From Actinomycetota bacterium (GTDB lineage Bacteria; Actinomycetota; Actinomycetes; Streptosporangiales; Streptosporangiaceae): a DNA stretch of 64,000 nt. How positions within the stretch are numbered: position 1 is the first letter of the stretch; each line of letters begins with the position of its first letter. The notes beneath the pieces were generated by a model that made no database searches, was not told where the DNA came from, and saw only the letters and a list, made by a program, of their open reading frames with translations. The position numbers and the translations under genes were made by a program. The stretch is from contig JAFAYQ010000073.1 of assembly GCA_019240215.1 (NCBI GenBank), positions 1 to 64,000 of the forward strand, read 5' to 3'. Below, piece by piece: positions 1 through 8,937 of the stretch.

Positions 1-361
1 GATCTACGACAAGTTCCAGTCCAAGACCGACAACCACGGCCTGGCCGAAGACGCCCTGGCCGTCGACGACATGCTCGACGCGATCTCCCTGTACTGGTTC
101 ACCAACAGCGCCGCCTCAGCCGCCCGCATCTACTGGGAAAACAAAACCACCACCTTCGCCGGCCCCCAACTCACCCTCCCGGTCGCAGTCACCGTCTTCC
201 CCCAAGACATCCCCCGCCTGCCCCGCAGCTGGATCAACGACACCTACCCCCACCTCATCCACTACACCGAAGCCCCCCACGGCGGCCACTTCGCCGCCCT
301 CGAACAACCCGGCACCCTCATCCGCGAAATCCGCACCGGCCTGCGCACCCTCCGCCCCTGA
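1..361 (+). CDS. Epoxide hydrolase-like alpha/beta hydrolase, C-terminal part (5' end outside window)
   Basis: Open frame from window start; C-terminus SLYWFTNSAASAARIYWE...VAVTVFPQDIPRLPRSW...HGGHFAALEQP matches the paralogous epoxide hydrolase at 4773-5933. Confidence 0.85.
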   Translation, partial: IYDKFQSKTDNHGLAEDALAVDDMLDAISLYWFTNSAASAARIYWENKTTTFAGPQLTLPVAVTVFPQDIPRLPRSWINDTYPHLIHYTEAPHGGHFAALEQPGTLIREIRTGLRTLRP

Positions 362-616
362 CCCCAACGCGCCAGCTCCGGCCAGGTCGCGGGCGCCAGC
401 CGGGCGGCCCGGCCGGACCGGGACCAGCAGGCTGACCAGTTCGGACTCGCAGAGCCAGCGGGCCATCGGCAGCACACCGTCGGCGCGGTTCAGGTACGGG
501 GCGATCACGTCCAGGTGGGCCACGCTGACGCCGACCGGCTGGCTCGCCGGGCGGTTCTTCACGGTGTTGACCGCGGCGGCCTGCGTACCGGTGATCGGCA
601 TGCCTCGTTCCTCCGG

Positions 617-2204
617 TCAGACAGCGCGGTTGAACGTGCTCTGGATGAGACTCGCCGCCCGGTGCCCGACGACCACGCAGGGCGCCATGGTGTTCCCCGA
701 CGTCACCCGGGGCAGTACTGACGCGTCGGCGACGCGAAGGCTCTCCAGCCCCCTGACGCGCAGCTCAGAATCGACGACAGCGTCATCGTCGGTGCCCATC
801 CGGGCGGTCCCGCACTGATGTCAGAAGGTGGAAGCCGCCGCCCGGATGTAGGCGGCGACCTCGGCGTCGGACATGTTCCCGGGACCGCGCGGGAACCCCG
901 GTAGGGGCGCATCGCCTCCGCGCCGGCGATCGACGCGGCGAACCGGTAGGCCTCGACGGCGTCCCGGAGGTCCGCGGGCTCGTCGAAGTAGCCAGTCTCG
1001 ATCACCGGAGCGCTGGCCGGGTCGGCGCCGGCCAGCCGCACCGATCCCCGCGACCGCAAGCGCATACCGAGCAGAAAGGTGAAGGCGGGCTCGGGCTGGC
1101 CGTACCGAGCCTCCGCCTCGGGGCTCATGAAGGCGCTGGCGGCGGAGTACATGATGAACTTCGGCGACGCGGGGCGGCCGTCGGTCCCCCAGAAACACAC
1201 GGCCTGCGCACGCGGTGGCGGCGGCAGCTGCTGGGCGCCAGCCTGCCACACGCAGCCGACCAGCAGGTGATCGTCCAGGTTGGCGCCCACACCGGGCAGG
1301 TCCGCCCGGACGCCGATGCCGGACGATTCCAGGTGCCGGGCGGGGCCGATGCCCGACTGCATCAAGATCTTCGGAGTCTGGACCGCCCCGAGGCTGAGCA
1401 CGACCTCGCGCGCGGCCCGGAAACGGACAGTGCGGTCCCCCGAGACTGCCTCGACGCCGGCCGCACGGTCGCGCTCGAACATGACCCGGGTGACCAGGGT
1501 CTGGGTGAGCACGGTCAGGTTGCGCTGGCGGCGCCGGGGGCGACCAGCGCGCGGTAGGGCGAACACCGCATACCGCCAGTGACGATCTCGTCCCGGACGG
1601 CGCAGCCGCTGCCTTGCTCGGCCAGCTCCCCGTTCGGGCTGTCGTACCGGTTGAGCCCGGCCGCCTCGGCTCCCGCGAGCATCGCCGAGAAGAACGGATG
1701 CAGCGGCTGCGCCGGCTGGACCTGCATCGGGCCTGCCGTACCCCGCCGGGCGGGGTCGGGCTTGCCGCTCCACGTTTCCAGTGCGCGGTAGGCGGCCAGC
1801 GCCGAGCGGTAGTCCCACCGCGGGTCGCCCGTGCTGGCGGCGTAGTCGTCCCAGTCGCGGCGATGACCGCGCGACCAGACTCCGACGTTGATGCTCGAGC
1901 CGCCACCGAGCCCCTTGCCCATCGAATAGAGCAGGCGGCGGTGGTCGATCTGGGCGCCGGGCGCGGTGACGTAGGCCCAGTCGCGTTCGCTGCCGAGGTT
2001 CTCCGGCCACCGGTCAGGGTCGGATACCCGGCCGTCGGCGTCATCCGGGCCCGCCTCCAGCAGCAGCACCCGCAGTTCCTCGTCGGCCGCGAGCAGTCCC
2101 GCGGCCGTCGATCCGGCCGAACCCGCGCCGCACACGATGACGTCGTATCCGCCTTCCGTGTGTTGCTCGGACTCACGCTGCCGGCCGTCAGGATGAGGAG
2201 GCAA
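617..2204 (-). pseudogene. GMC family oxidoreductase (choline dehydrogenase-like), disrupted by two frameshifts and one in-frame TGA
   Basis: GMC motifs split over three frames: YDVIVCGAGSAGSTAAGLL (1515-2204), NLTVLTQTLVTRV...GAVQTPKILMQSGIGP (703-2010), MSDAEVAAYIRAAASTF-stop-HQCGTARMGTDDDAVVD...RVADASVLPRVTSGNT (821-2176 and 617-799 frame). Confidence 0.88.
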
Positions 2205-2223
2205 TCACACGGTTGGGGTGATC
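2205..2223 (-). promoter_or_regulatory. TCACCC-type dyad (site 1), upstream of GMC gene
   Basis: Reverse complement GATCACCCCAACCGTGTGA. Confidence 0.45.
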
Positions 2224-2300
2224 AGCCGGGCGGCGAGGACGAATTCGGGCCGGGCTGGCCGATGCGGCCGGTAAATCGCCTTGACGGTGCGAGTGACCAG

Positions 2301-2320
2301 TCACCCTGCCACGGGGCAGG
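2301..2320 (+). promoter_or_regulatory. TCACCC-type dyad (site 2), upstream of CMD gene
   Basis: TCACCCTGCCACGGGGCAGG. Confidence 0.35.
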
Positions 2321-2377
2321 CTCGGCCTGGAGCGCAGTCCATCCGGGGCGGCGCAGACACGCGACAAGGGGAAAATG

Positions 2378-2947
2378 ATGCCCGGCAACCCGGATTTCGG
2401 GACGTTCGGGCGTTTCGTCGAGACACCGGCCGGCGAGATGCCCGAAGAGATGAAGCAGGCCTACGACTACACGGTGAAGCTGCGCGGGCTGGTGCCGGGG
2501 CCGCACAAGATCTGGCTGGCCAACCCGAAGCTGTCCCGCACGATCGTGCCGACCGGTGCCTATTTCCAGACGGATTCGTCGCTGACCAAGGCCGAGATCG
2601 AGATCGTCACCAACGTCATCAACGGTCACTGGGGCGCGGCTTACGGGAACTACGAGCACGAGAAGATCGGTATCGAGCAGGGTCACCTCGACGCGGAGAA
2701 GGTCGCGAACCTGATCGCCGGCCTGCCCACCTCGTTCGACGACCCGCGCCAGCAGGTGGTGTACGAACTCTCATCGGCACTGGCCGGGGCGCGGGTGGTG
2801 CCGGTGGGCCTGTTCCGCCGCGCCCAGGACCTGATCGGCGACGCCGGAATCGTCGACGTGACCGCGCTGATGGGCTGGTTCACCACCGTGTCACTGACGC
2901 TGATGGCCTACGACGTACCGTCCAACGCCACCGGCCTGGACCAGTAA
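2378..2947 (+). CDS. Carboxymuconolactone decarboxylase-like (CMD/AhpD fold) protein
   Basis: PGPHKIWLANPKLSRTIVPTGAYFQTDSSLTKAEIEIVTNVINGHWGAAYGNYEH resembles CMD family. Confidence 0.75.
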   Translation: MPGNPDFGTFGRFVETPAGEMPEEMKQAYDYTVKLRGLVPGPHKIWLANPKLSRTIVPTGAYFQTDSSLTKAEIEIVTNVINGHWGAAYGNYEHEKIGIEQGHLDAEKVANLIAGLPTSFDDPRQQVVYELSSALAGARVVPVGLFRRAQDLIGDAGIVDVTALMGWFTTVSLTLMAYDVPSNATGLDQ

Positions 2948-2963
2948 GAAAGGGGAAACCACG

Positions 2964-3980
2964 ATGGCGATGCCCCCGATTCCGGCCGTGACCCTGACCG
3001 CGGTCGCCTTTTTCCCGGAAAAATATTTCCTCGAGAACTTGGCGGTCCGCGCCGACGGCTCGGTGCTGATCACCGCGGTGCTGCAAAAGGAACTGTGGTG
3101 GGTGCCCGGTCCGGAGCCGCACGCCGAGGTCAGCCCAATCCTGCTGCACACCTTCGACCATCTCATCACGGGCATCGCCGAGGCCACCCCGGACGTGTTC
3201 ATCGTCTGCCTGTCCGATGCCTACACCACCCATGAGTCGCACCTGGCCCGGGTCGACCTGACCGGGTGGGTACCCGGCGACCCGATCACGCCGGAGATCA
3301 TCTTCACCTTCGATGAGCGGGTCCGCGGCCTCAACGGCGCCTGCCTGCTCGGCCCGGGGGTGCTGGCCATCGCCGACTGCTTCGCCGGGCTGATCTGGCG
3401 GGCCGACCTGGCCGACGGCGGTCACCACGCCACCGCCCGCGTCTGGCTGGCCCATGACACCATGGCCGACGACCCCGGCAGCGGGGTGGCGCCGCCGCCG
3501 CAGCCGGGCGTCAACGGTGTCCGCTACGGCGCGAAGACCGGATTCTTGTACTACACCTCGACCGCGCAGCAGGTTTTCATGCGGGTCCCGGTCGACCCGC
3601 GCACGCTGGAGGCGGCCGGCGGTGCCGAGTTCGTCGCCGCGATCGACAACGCTGACGACTTCTGCCTGGACGAGGACGCCGGAGCCGCCTACGTCACCCG
3701 CCACCGCGCCAACACCCTGGACCGGGTCCCGCTGATCCCCCGCCACGGCAGCGAGGTCCGGCACCTGGCCGGTGACCCGTTCGATCCGGTGCTGGCCGGC
3801 CCGTCCAGCGCGGCCTGGGGGCGCCTGCCCGGTCACCACGGCCAGGTCATGTACGTCACCACCGACGGCGGCACCACCGCCCCGCCCGGCGGCATCGTCC
3901 GCCCGGCCGCGCTCCTGCGGGCCGAGCTGCGGCCACCGGTCGCCCAGACGCAGCCGACCTCGGCTACGGGCGAGGCATGA
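2964..3980 (+). CDS. SMP-30/gluconolactonase-like beta-propeller protein
   Basis: Full-length ORF with propeller-like repeats (FPEKYFLENLAVRADGSVLIT; GLNGACLLGPGVLAIADCFAGLIWRAD; NGVRY.AKTGFLYYTST). Confidence 0.6.
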   Translation: MAMPPIPAVTLTAVAFFPEKYFLENLAVRADGSVLITAVLQKELWWVPGPEPHAEVSPILLHTFDHLITGIAEATPDVFIVCLSDAYTTHESHLARVDLTGWVPGDPITPEIIFTFDERVRGLNGACLLGPGVLAIADCFAGLIWRADLADGGHHATARVWLAHDTMADDPGSGVAPPPQPGVNGVRYGAKTGFLYYTSTAQQVFMRVPVDPRTLEAAGGAEFVAAIDNADDFCLDEDAGAAYVTRHRANTLDRVPLIPRHGSEVRHLAGDPFDPVLAGPSSAAWGRLPGHHGQVMYVTTDGGTTAPPGGIVRPAALLRAELRPPVAQTQPTSATGEA

Positions 3981-4816
3981 GGCGGCGCAGCGAGATCGTC
4001 GCGGTCGGCCCGGCATCGATCGAGACCTGGGTCGACGGGGACGACGGCCACCCCGACCTCGTCATCCTGCCGTCCTACGGCCGCGACGGCGGTGACGACT
4101 TCGACCCGTTCACCGCCGCCGTGACCGCGGCGGGCTATCGGGTGCTGCGGCCCCAGCCGCGCGGCATCGCCCGGTCCACCGGGCCGATGACCGGTGTCAC
4201 GCTCGGGGATCTGGCCGGCGACATCGCCGGCGTGATCGGCAAGCTCGGGACGGAGCCAGCTGTCGTACTCGGGCACGCATTCGGCAACTTCGTCGGCCGC
4301 GCCCTGGCCGCCGATCACCCAGGTGCCATCTCCGTGCTCATCCTGGCCGCCGCCTCGGGCAAGAACATCCCGCCCGAGATCAACTCCGCCCCGTTCCGCG
4401 CCGCCGATCTCACCGTGCCGGAGGACGAACGGCTCGCGGTCTTGAGGCAGGCGTTCTTCGCCCCCGGCCACGACCCGTCGGCCTGGCTCACCGGCTGGTA
4501 CCCCGAGACGCTGCGGATGCAGCGCGAGGCGGCGGCCGCCTCCGGAAGCACGGCCGGAGGCGCCGACGGGAACGCCGCGAGCCCGCTGAGCCGGTACTGG
4601 ACCGCGGGCACCGTGCCGATCTACGAGATCACCGCCGAGTGCGACCCGTTCCACCCGAAGGACCAGTGGGGACTGCTCCGATCCGAACTCGGATCCCGCG
4701 TCACGTCAACCGTCGTCGAAGACGCCAGCCACGCGCTGTTCCCCGAACAGCCCGCCGCCGTCGCCGAGGCCGTCATCGGCTACCTGCGGACCGCAACGGG
4801 CGGAAGAACTCGGTGA
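3977..4816 (+). CDS. Alpha/beta fold hydrolase with GHAFG in place of GxSxG
   Basis: Overlaps upstream gene by 4 bp; VVLGHAFGNFVGRALAADHP nucleophile-elbow region. Confidence 0.8.
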   Translation: MRRRSEIVAVGPASIETWVDGDDGHPDLVILPSYGRDGGDDFDPFTAAVTAAGYRVLRPQPRGIARSTGPMTGVTLGDLAGDIAGVIGKLGTEPAVVLGHAFGNFVGRALAADHPGAISVLILAAASGKNIPPEINSAPFRAADLTVPEDERLAVLRQAFFAPGHDPSAWLTGWYPETLRMQREAAAASGSTAGGADGNAASPLSRYWTAGTVPIYEITAECDPFHPKDQWGLLRSELGSRVTSTVVEDASHALFPEQPAAVAEAVIGYLRTATGGRTR

Positions 4817-5933
4817 GGTCATCGGCGAGCAGGGCTGGTTCCTCGTGCGCGGCGAAGTGGCCGCCGCGCGGCATGACGGTGTACCGGGTGACCCGGTGGG
4901 TGCGCTCGGCCCAACTGCGCGGCGGATGGCTGAGATCCTTGGGAAAGACCGCGACCGCGGTCGGCACCACCACGTTCTTCACCCGCGGCGTCATGGCCTG
5001 CGCGTACTCCCAGTACGGGCGGAACGAGGCCGAGATGGCGTTGGAGAACCAGTACAGCGAGGCTTGGGTCAGGACGAAGTCGTCGCTGAACCGCCGGGAC
5101 AGGTCACCGCCGCAGTCGCTCCACTCCCGGTACTTCTCCACCAGCCAGGCCAGCAGCCCGGCCGGGGAGTCGGACAGGCCGTAGGCCAGGGTCCGCGGAC
5201 GGGTCATCTGCTCGTGCTCGTAGCCGCCGGCGTCCGCGAACCAGGCCGACACCTCGTCCAGATATCGCTGCTCCTCGGGCGTGACCGTGGCCGGGTCGTA
5301 GCCGGGCGGGTCGGCGACGGCCAGCAGGTGGATACCGGCCACCGCCTCGGGATGCGCCTGCGCGAGTCGTGAGGTGACGCCTGCCCCCAGGTCACCGCCG
5401 TGCGCGCCGTAGCGGGAAAAGCCCAGCTCATCGTGCATGAGCCGGTGCCACAGCTCGTGGGTGGGCACGGCGGGCGGCAGCTCCGGCCGCTGCGGGGACA
5501 GCGGGAAGCCGGGCAGCGCCGGGACGATCACGGTGCATGCGTCATCGGCGTCGCCGCCGTACCGGGAGGGTGCCGCCAGACGGCGGGCCAGCCCGGTCAG
5601 CTCCAGGAACGAGCTGGGCCAGCCGTGGATCAGCACGATCGGCAGCGCCCCCGGCCGCTCCGCTTCAAATTTCAGGTAGAAAACGTCGCTCCCGCCCAGG
5701 TCGGCGATATGACCCGGCAGCGCATTGATCCTGGTCTCCCAGGCTCGCCAGTCATATCCGCCGGCCCAATACTGGACAAGCCTGCGTAGTTCACCTTCGT
5801 CGGCCCCGGCCTCCCAGCTGGCGCCCGCATCATGCCACGGCCACGGCATCGGCCAGCGCACGCCGCGCAGCCTCGATCGCAGCTGCTCCACGTCAGCGTC
5901 GGGCACGCGCAGCACGTGACGTTCACTGGCCAT
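4773..5933 (-). CDS. Epoxide hydrolase (EHN N-terminal domain)
   Basis: LRGVRWPMPWPWHDAGASWEAGADEGELRRLVQYWAGGYDWRAWETRINALPGH; HGWPSSFLE; HGGDLGA. Confidence 0.92.
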   Translation of the reverse strand: MASERHVLRVPDADVEQLRSRLRGVRWPMPWPWHDAGASWEAGADEGELRRLVQYWAGGYDWRAWETRINALPGHIADLGGSDVFYLKFEAERPGALPIVLIHGWPSSFLELTGLARRLAAPSRYGGDADDACTVIVPALPGFPLSPQRPELPPAVPTHELWHRLMHDELGFSRYGAHGGDLGAGVTSRLAQAHPEAVAGIHLLAVADPPGYDPATVTPEEQRYLDEVSAWFADAGGYEHEQMTRPRTLAYGLSDSPAGLLAWLVEKYREWSDCGGDLSRRFSDDFVLTQASLYWFSNAISASFRPYWEYAQAMTPRVKNVVVPTAVAVFPKDLSHPPRSWAERTHRVTRYTVMPRGGHFAAHEEPALLADDLTEFFRPLRSAGSR

Positions 5934-5984
5934 CTGTGTCCCCTTCGTGGCGGCCACCGGCGGCCGCCCTCCTCGACCGTAGTG

Positions 5985-6004
5985 TCACGCCCGGCCGGGT
6001 GATC
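5985..6004 (-). promoter_or_regulatory. TCACCC-type dyad (site 3), upstream of epoxide hydrolase
   Basis: Reverse complement GATCACCCGGCCGGGCGTGA. Confidence 0.55.
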
Positions 6005-6057
6005 GAGCGTCGCCCAGGCCGGGCGATTGTTCATCCCCTTTCAGAACCAGATCACGG

Positions 6058-6078
6058 TTTCCATGCTCTTCAGGCATA
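6058..6078 (+). promoter_or_regulatory. LysR site candidate 1 (upstream of lysR)
   Basis: TTTCCATGCTCTTCAGGCATA; 19/21 match to 7894-7914 (reverse strand). Confidence 0.65.
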
Positions 6079-6090
6079 GCATTGGCGGTC

Positions 6091-6978
6091 ATGGACCTGG
6101 TGGCGGCGTGCCGCGTCTTCATCCACGTGGGCGAGCGAGGCAGCTTCACCCTCGGCGCCGCCGCCGCCCGCGTGCCGCAGTCGGTGGCGAGCCGCCGCAT
6201 TGCCGCGCTGGAGGAGCACTTCGGCACCCGCTTGTTCGACCGATCGGCGCGGCGGGCCGCGCTCACCCCGTTCGGCCGGGACATGCTGCCTCCCGCGAAA
6301 CGGCTCGTGCAGCTGGCCGAGGCGATGGAGTACCACGCCGAACAGGCCAAGCTGCGGCCGTTCACGCTCGCCGTGCCCGCCACCTGCTCCGTCCGGCAGC
6401 TGGCCATGCTCGACGCGGCCTTCCGCGATGACGGCAGTGTCCTCGACGTGCAGGTCGCCGACCCGGGCGAGCGCGCCGAGATGGCACGGTCCGGCCAGGT
6501 GCAGGCCGCTCTCCTGGCGGTCCCGGCCGACGGTGCCGACTGGGCCGTCCCGCTCGGCGTGGCGGGCCGGGCGAACGGCGGCGCGGGGCCACTGCACCTG
6601 GGATCTTTGCGGCCCGCCCGCGAACAGCGTTTCCTGAGGCGAATCGTGATCCAGCCGGAGGACGACGTGCCGCACATCCGGGACCCGCTGCAGCAGGCCG
6701 GCCACCGCGCCGCGCTGCTCCCCGCCCAGATCATCGTGGCCAGCTCGCTGGTCGCCGCGGCCTCGCAGGCGATCCGGGCCGGGAATTTCCTGCTGTGCTC
6801 CGCGGCGCAGGCCGCCGACCTGGGGCTGCGCTGGCGTCCCCTGGCGGCAGTGCCCGTGGCCCGGGGTTATCGGGTCTCGGCTCTGGCCAGCGAGGACGCT
6901 GACCGGGTACGGGGCAGTTTCGGGCCGCAGGTTGCCCAGGCCGTGGGGACACCGACCGGCGCAGCGGAGCTCGCGTGA
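6091..6978 (+). CDS. LysR family transcriptional regulator
   Basis: MDLVAACRVFIHVGERGSFTLGAAAARVPQSVASRRIAALEEHFGTRLFDRSARRAALTPFG is the LysR wHTH. Confidence 0.93.
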   Translation: MDLVAACRVFIHVGERGSFTLGAAAARVPQSVASRRIAALEEHFGTRLFDRSARRAALTPFGRDMLPPAKRLVQLAEAMEYHAEQAKLRPFTLAVPATCSVRQLAMLDAAFRDDGSVLDVQVADPGERAEMARSGQVQAALLAVPADGADWAVPLGVAGRANGGAGPLHLGSLRPAREQRFLRRIVIQPEDDVPHIRDPLQQAGHRAALLPAQIIVASSLVAAASQAIRAGNFLLCSAAQAADLGLRWRPLAAVPVARGYRVSALASEDADRVRGSFGPQVAQAVGTPTGAAELA

Positions 6979-7877
6979 GCACCGGGCGGCTCCTGCACGA
7001 GCTCCGGGACGTCCTCGACGACGCCGGCCTGCACGGGTCGTTCCTGGTGCGGGACCTGTCGACCGGCGAGGAGATCGGCATCGACCCGGACGCCGGGTTC
7101 CCGATCGCATCACTGGTCAAGCTGCCGCTGGCCATCGCGGTGCTCACCTTGATCGCCGACGGGCGGCTCGACGGGGCCACGATGATCGAGGTCAAGCCCG
7201 GGCAGCTCACCGCGCCCGGGACGACAGGGCTGAGCCGGTTCCGCCACCCCGCGCGGATCGCCGTCGACGACCTGCTCTACCTGAGCATCGCGGTCAGCGA
7301 CAACAGTGCCGCCGACGCACTGTTCGGCCTGGTACCACCGGCCGATGTCGACCGCATCCTGCGGGCGGCGGGTATCGCCGGCATCACCGTCCGCCATCGC
7401 ATGAGGGAACTCACCAGCACGCCGGCCCGGCAGTTCGATCCGCGCGATGTGCACCTCGCCCACTCCCTGGCCATCGGGGCGCGAACGACGGGCGGGGGTC
7501 ACCCGGTGCCTCAGCTCGACGTGAGCCACGCGAACAGTGGTTCAGCCCGTGCCTTCACCGACCTGCTGCAGGCGTTGTGGGTGCCCGGCCGGCTGCCGGC
7601 CAGCGTCGCCGACCCAGCCCGGTCCCTGCTGAGCGAGAACCTGATCAGGAACCGGCTCGCTCCCGACTTCGCCTCCGACGCCTCGAAATGGTCTTCCAAG
7701 ACCGGCTCCCTGCTGAACCTGCGGCACGAGGCCGGCGTGGTCGAACACGACGACGGCACCGCCTACGCGGTCACCGCCCTGACCGAGTCACGGGTCCCGG
7801 CCGCTGTCCAGCCGGCTGCCGAAGCCGTCATGGCCCGGGTCGCACGGGCCCTGCACGACCAGCTCCGGGCCAGCTGA
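6975..7877 (+). CDS. Class A beta-lactamase-like serine hydrolase, no signal peptide
   Basis: SxxK (ASLVK), SDN (AVSDNSAAD), KTG (SSKTGSLLN) motifs; 4-bp overlap with LysR; no ExxLN omega-loop motif seen. Confidence 0.85.
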   Translation: MSTGRLLHELRDVLDDAGLHGSFLVRDLSTGEEIGIDPDAGFPIASLVKLPLAIAVLTLIADGRLDGATMIEVKPGQLTAPGTTGLSRFRHPARIAVDDLLYLSIAVSDNSAADALFGLVPPADVDRILRAAGIAGITVRHRMRELTSTPARQFDPRDVHLAHSLAIGARTTGGGHPVPQLDVSHANSGSARAFTDLLQALWVPGRLPASVADPARSLLSENLIRNRLAPDFASDASKWSSKTGSLLNLRHEAGVVEHDDGTAYAVTALTESRVPAAVQPAAEAVMARVARALHDQLRAS

Positions 7878-7893
7878 GCCCCGCCAGTTCTGA

Positions 7894-7914
7894 TATGCCA
7901 GAACAGCATGGAAA
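7894..7914 (-). promoter_or_regulatory. LysR site candidate 2 (upstream of lipoprotein beta-lactamase)
   Basis: Reverse complement TTTCCATGCTGTTCTGGCATA; next to GTTCTG-N6-CAGAAC inverted repeat at 7887-7904. Confidence 0.65.
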
Positions 7915-7965
7915 TCTTCATTTGTGTCTTTGACTGCATCACCGGCGGGCGGCACGCTGGCGGCC

Positions 7966-8901
7966 ATGTCATTTTCTCCGTCTCGGGCCATCCTCCGCGC
8001 GGCACCGTTCCTGCTGCTGCCAGCGCTGCTGAGCGCCTGCTCCGGATCCAGTGGGGCACCGGCCCGCACCGCTTCTCCCACCGCCTCGGCCCCGGCCCCG
8101 GCCGCCGCAGCGCAGGCCCGCACGGCACAGGCCCTGGCGCAACTCGAGCGCCGGTTCTCCGCCCGGCTGGGCGTCTACGTGCTGGACACCGGAACGGGCC
8201 GGGCCGTGGCCTACCGGGCCGACGAACGGTTCGCCTTCTGCTCCACCGCCAAAGCACTGTCCGCCGGCCTCCTGCTCCGGCGGGACACCGGCGCGCAACT
8301 CGACCAGGACGTGCACTACACCGCCACCGACCTGGTGGACTACTCGCCGATCACCTCGCGGCACACCGGCACGGGGATGAGGCTGCGGGACATCATGGCC
8401 GCCGCCCTGCAGTACAGCGACAACACGGCCGCCAACCTGATGCTGGACCAGCTGGGCGGCCCGCAGCAGGTGCAGACAGCGCTCCGCGGCCTGCACGACA
8501 CCACCACCGACGTGGACCGCACTGAGCCGACGCTCAACGACGCGACTCCCGGGGACATCCGCGACACCAGCACCCCGCGCGCCCTCGGCACCGATCTGCG
8601 CCAGTTCCTCCTCGGGAACGCGCTGACCGTAAGCCGGCGCCAGCTGCTGACGAACTGGCTCCTGGGCAACACGACCGGCGGCCGCTACATCCGGGCCGGC
8701 GTACCCGCCGGATGGAAGGTGGCCGACAAGACCGGCAACGGCGACTGGGGCACCCGTAACGACATCGCGGTCGCCTGGCCGCCCAGCGGCGCCCCGTTCG
8801 TCATCGCCGTCTTGTCCCATCGCGGCTCGGCCAACGCGCCGTCCGAGGACGCCCTGATCGCCGACGCCACCAAAACCGCTATCAGCGCACTTCACCAATG
8901 A
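7966..8901 (+). CDS. bla: Class A beta-lactamase, lipoprotein signal peptide
   Basis: Lipobox LLSAC; CSTAK, YSDN, EPTLN, KTG motifs all present in order. Confidence 0.93.
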   Translation: MSFSPSRAILRAAPFLLLPALLSACSGSSGAPARTASPTASAPAPAAAAQARTAQALAQLERRFSARLGVYVLDTGTGRAVAYRADERFAFCSTAKALSAGLLLRRDTGAQLDQDVHYTATDLVDYSPITSRHTGTGMRLRDIMAAALQYSDNTAANLMLDQLGGPQQVQTALRGLHDTTTDVDRTEPTLNDATPGDIRDTSTPRALGTDLRQFLLGNALTVSRRQLLTNWLLGNTTGGRYIRAGVPAGWKVADKTGNGDWGTRNDIAVAWPPSGAPFVIAVLSHRGSANAPSEDALIADATKTAISALHQ

Positions 8902-8937
8902 CCGGGGGAAACGCTGCCCGTTTCGAGGAGCACCGGT

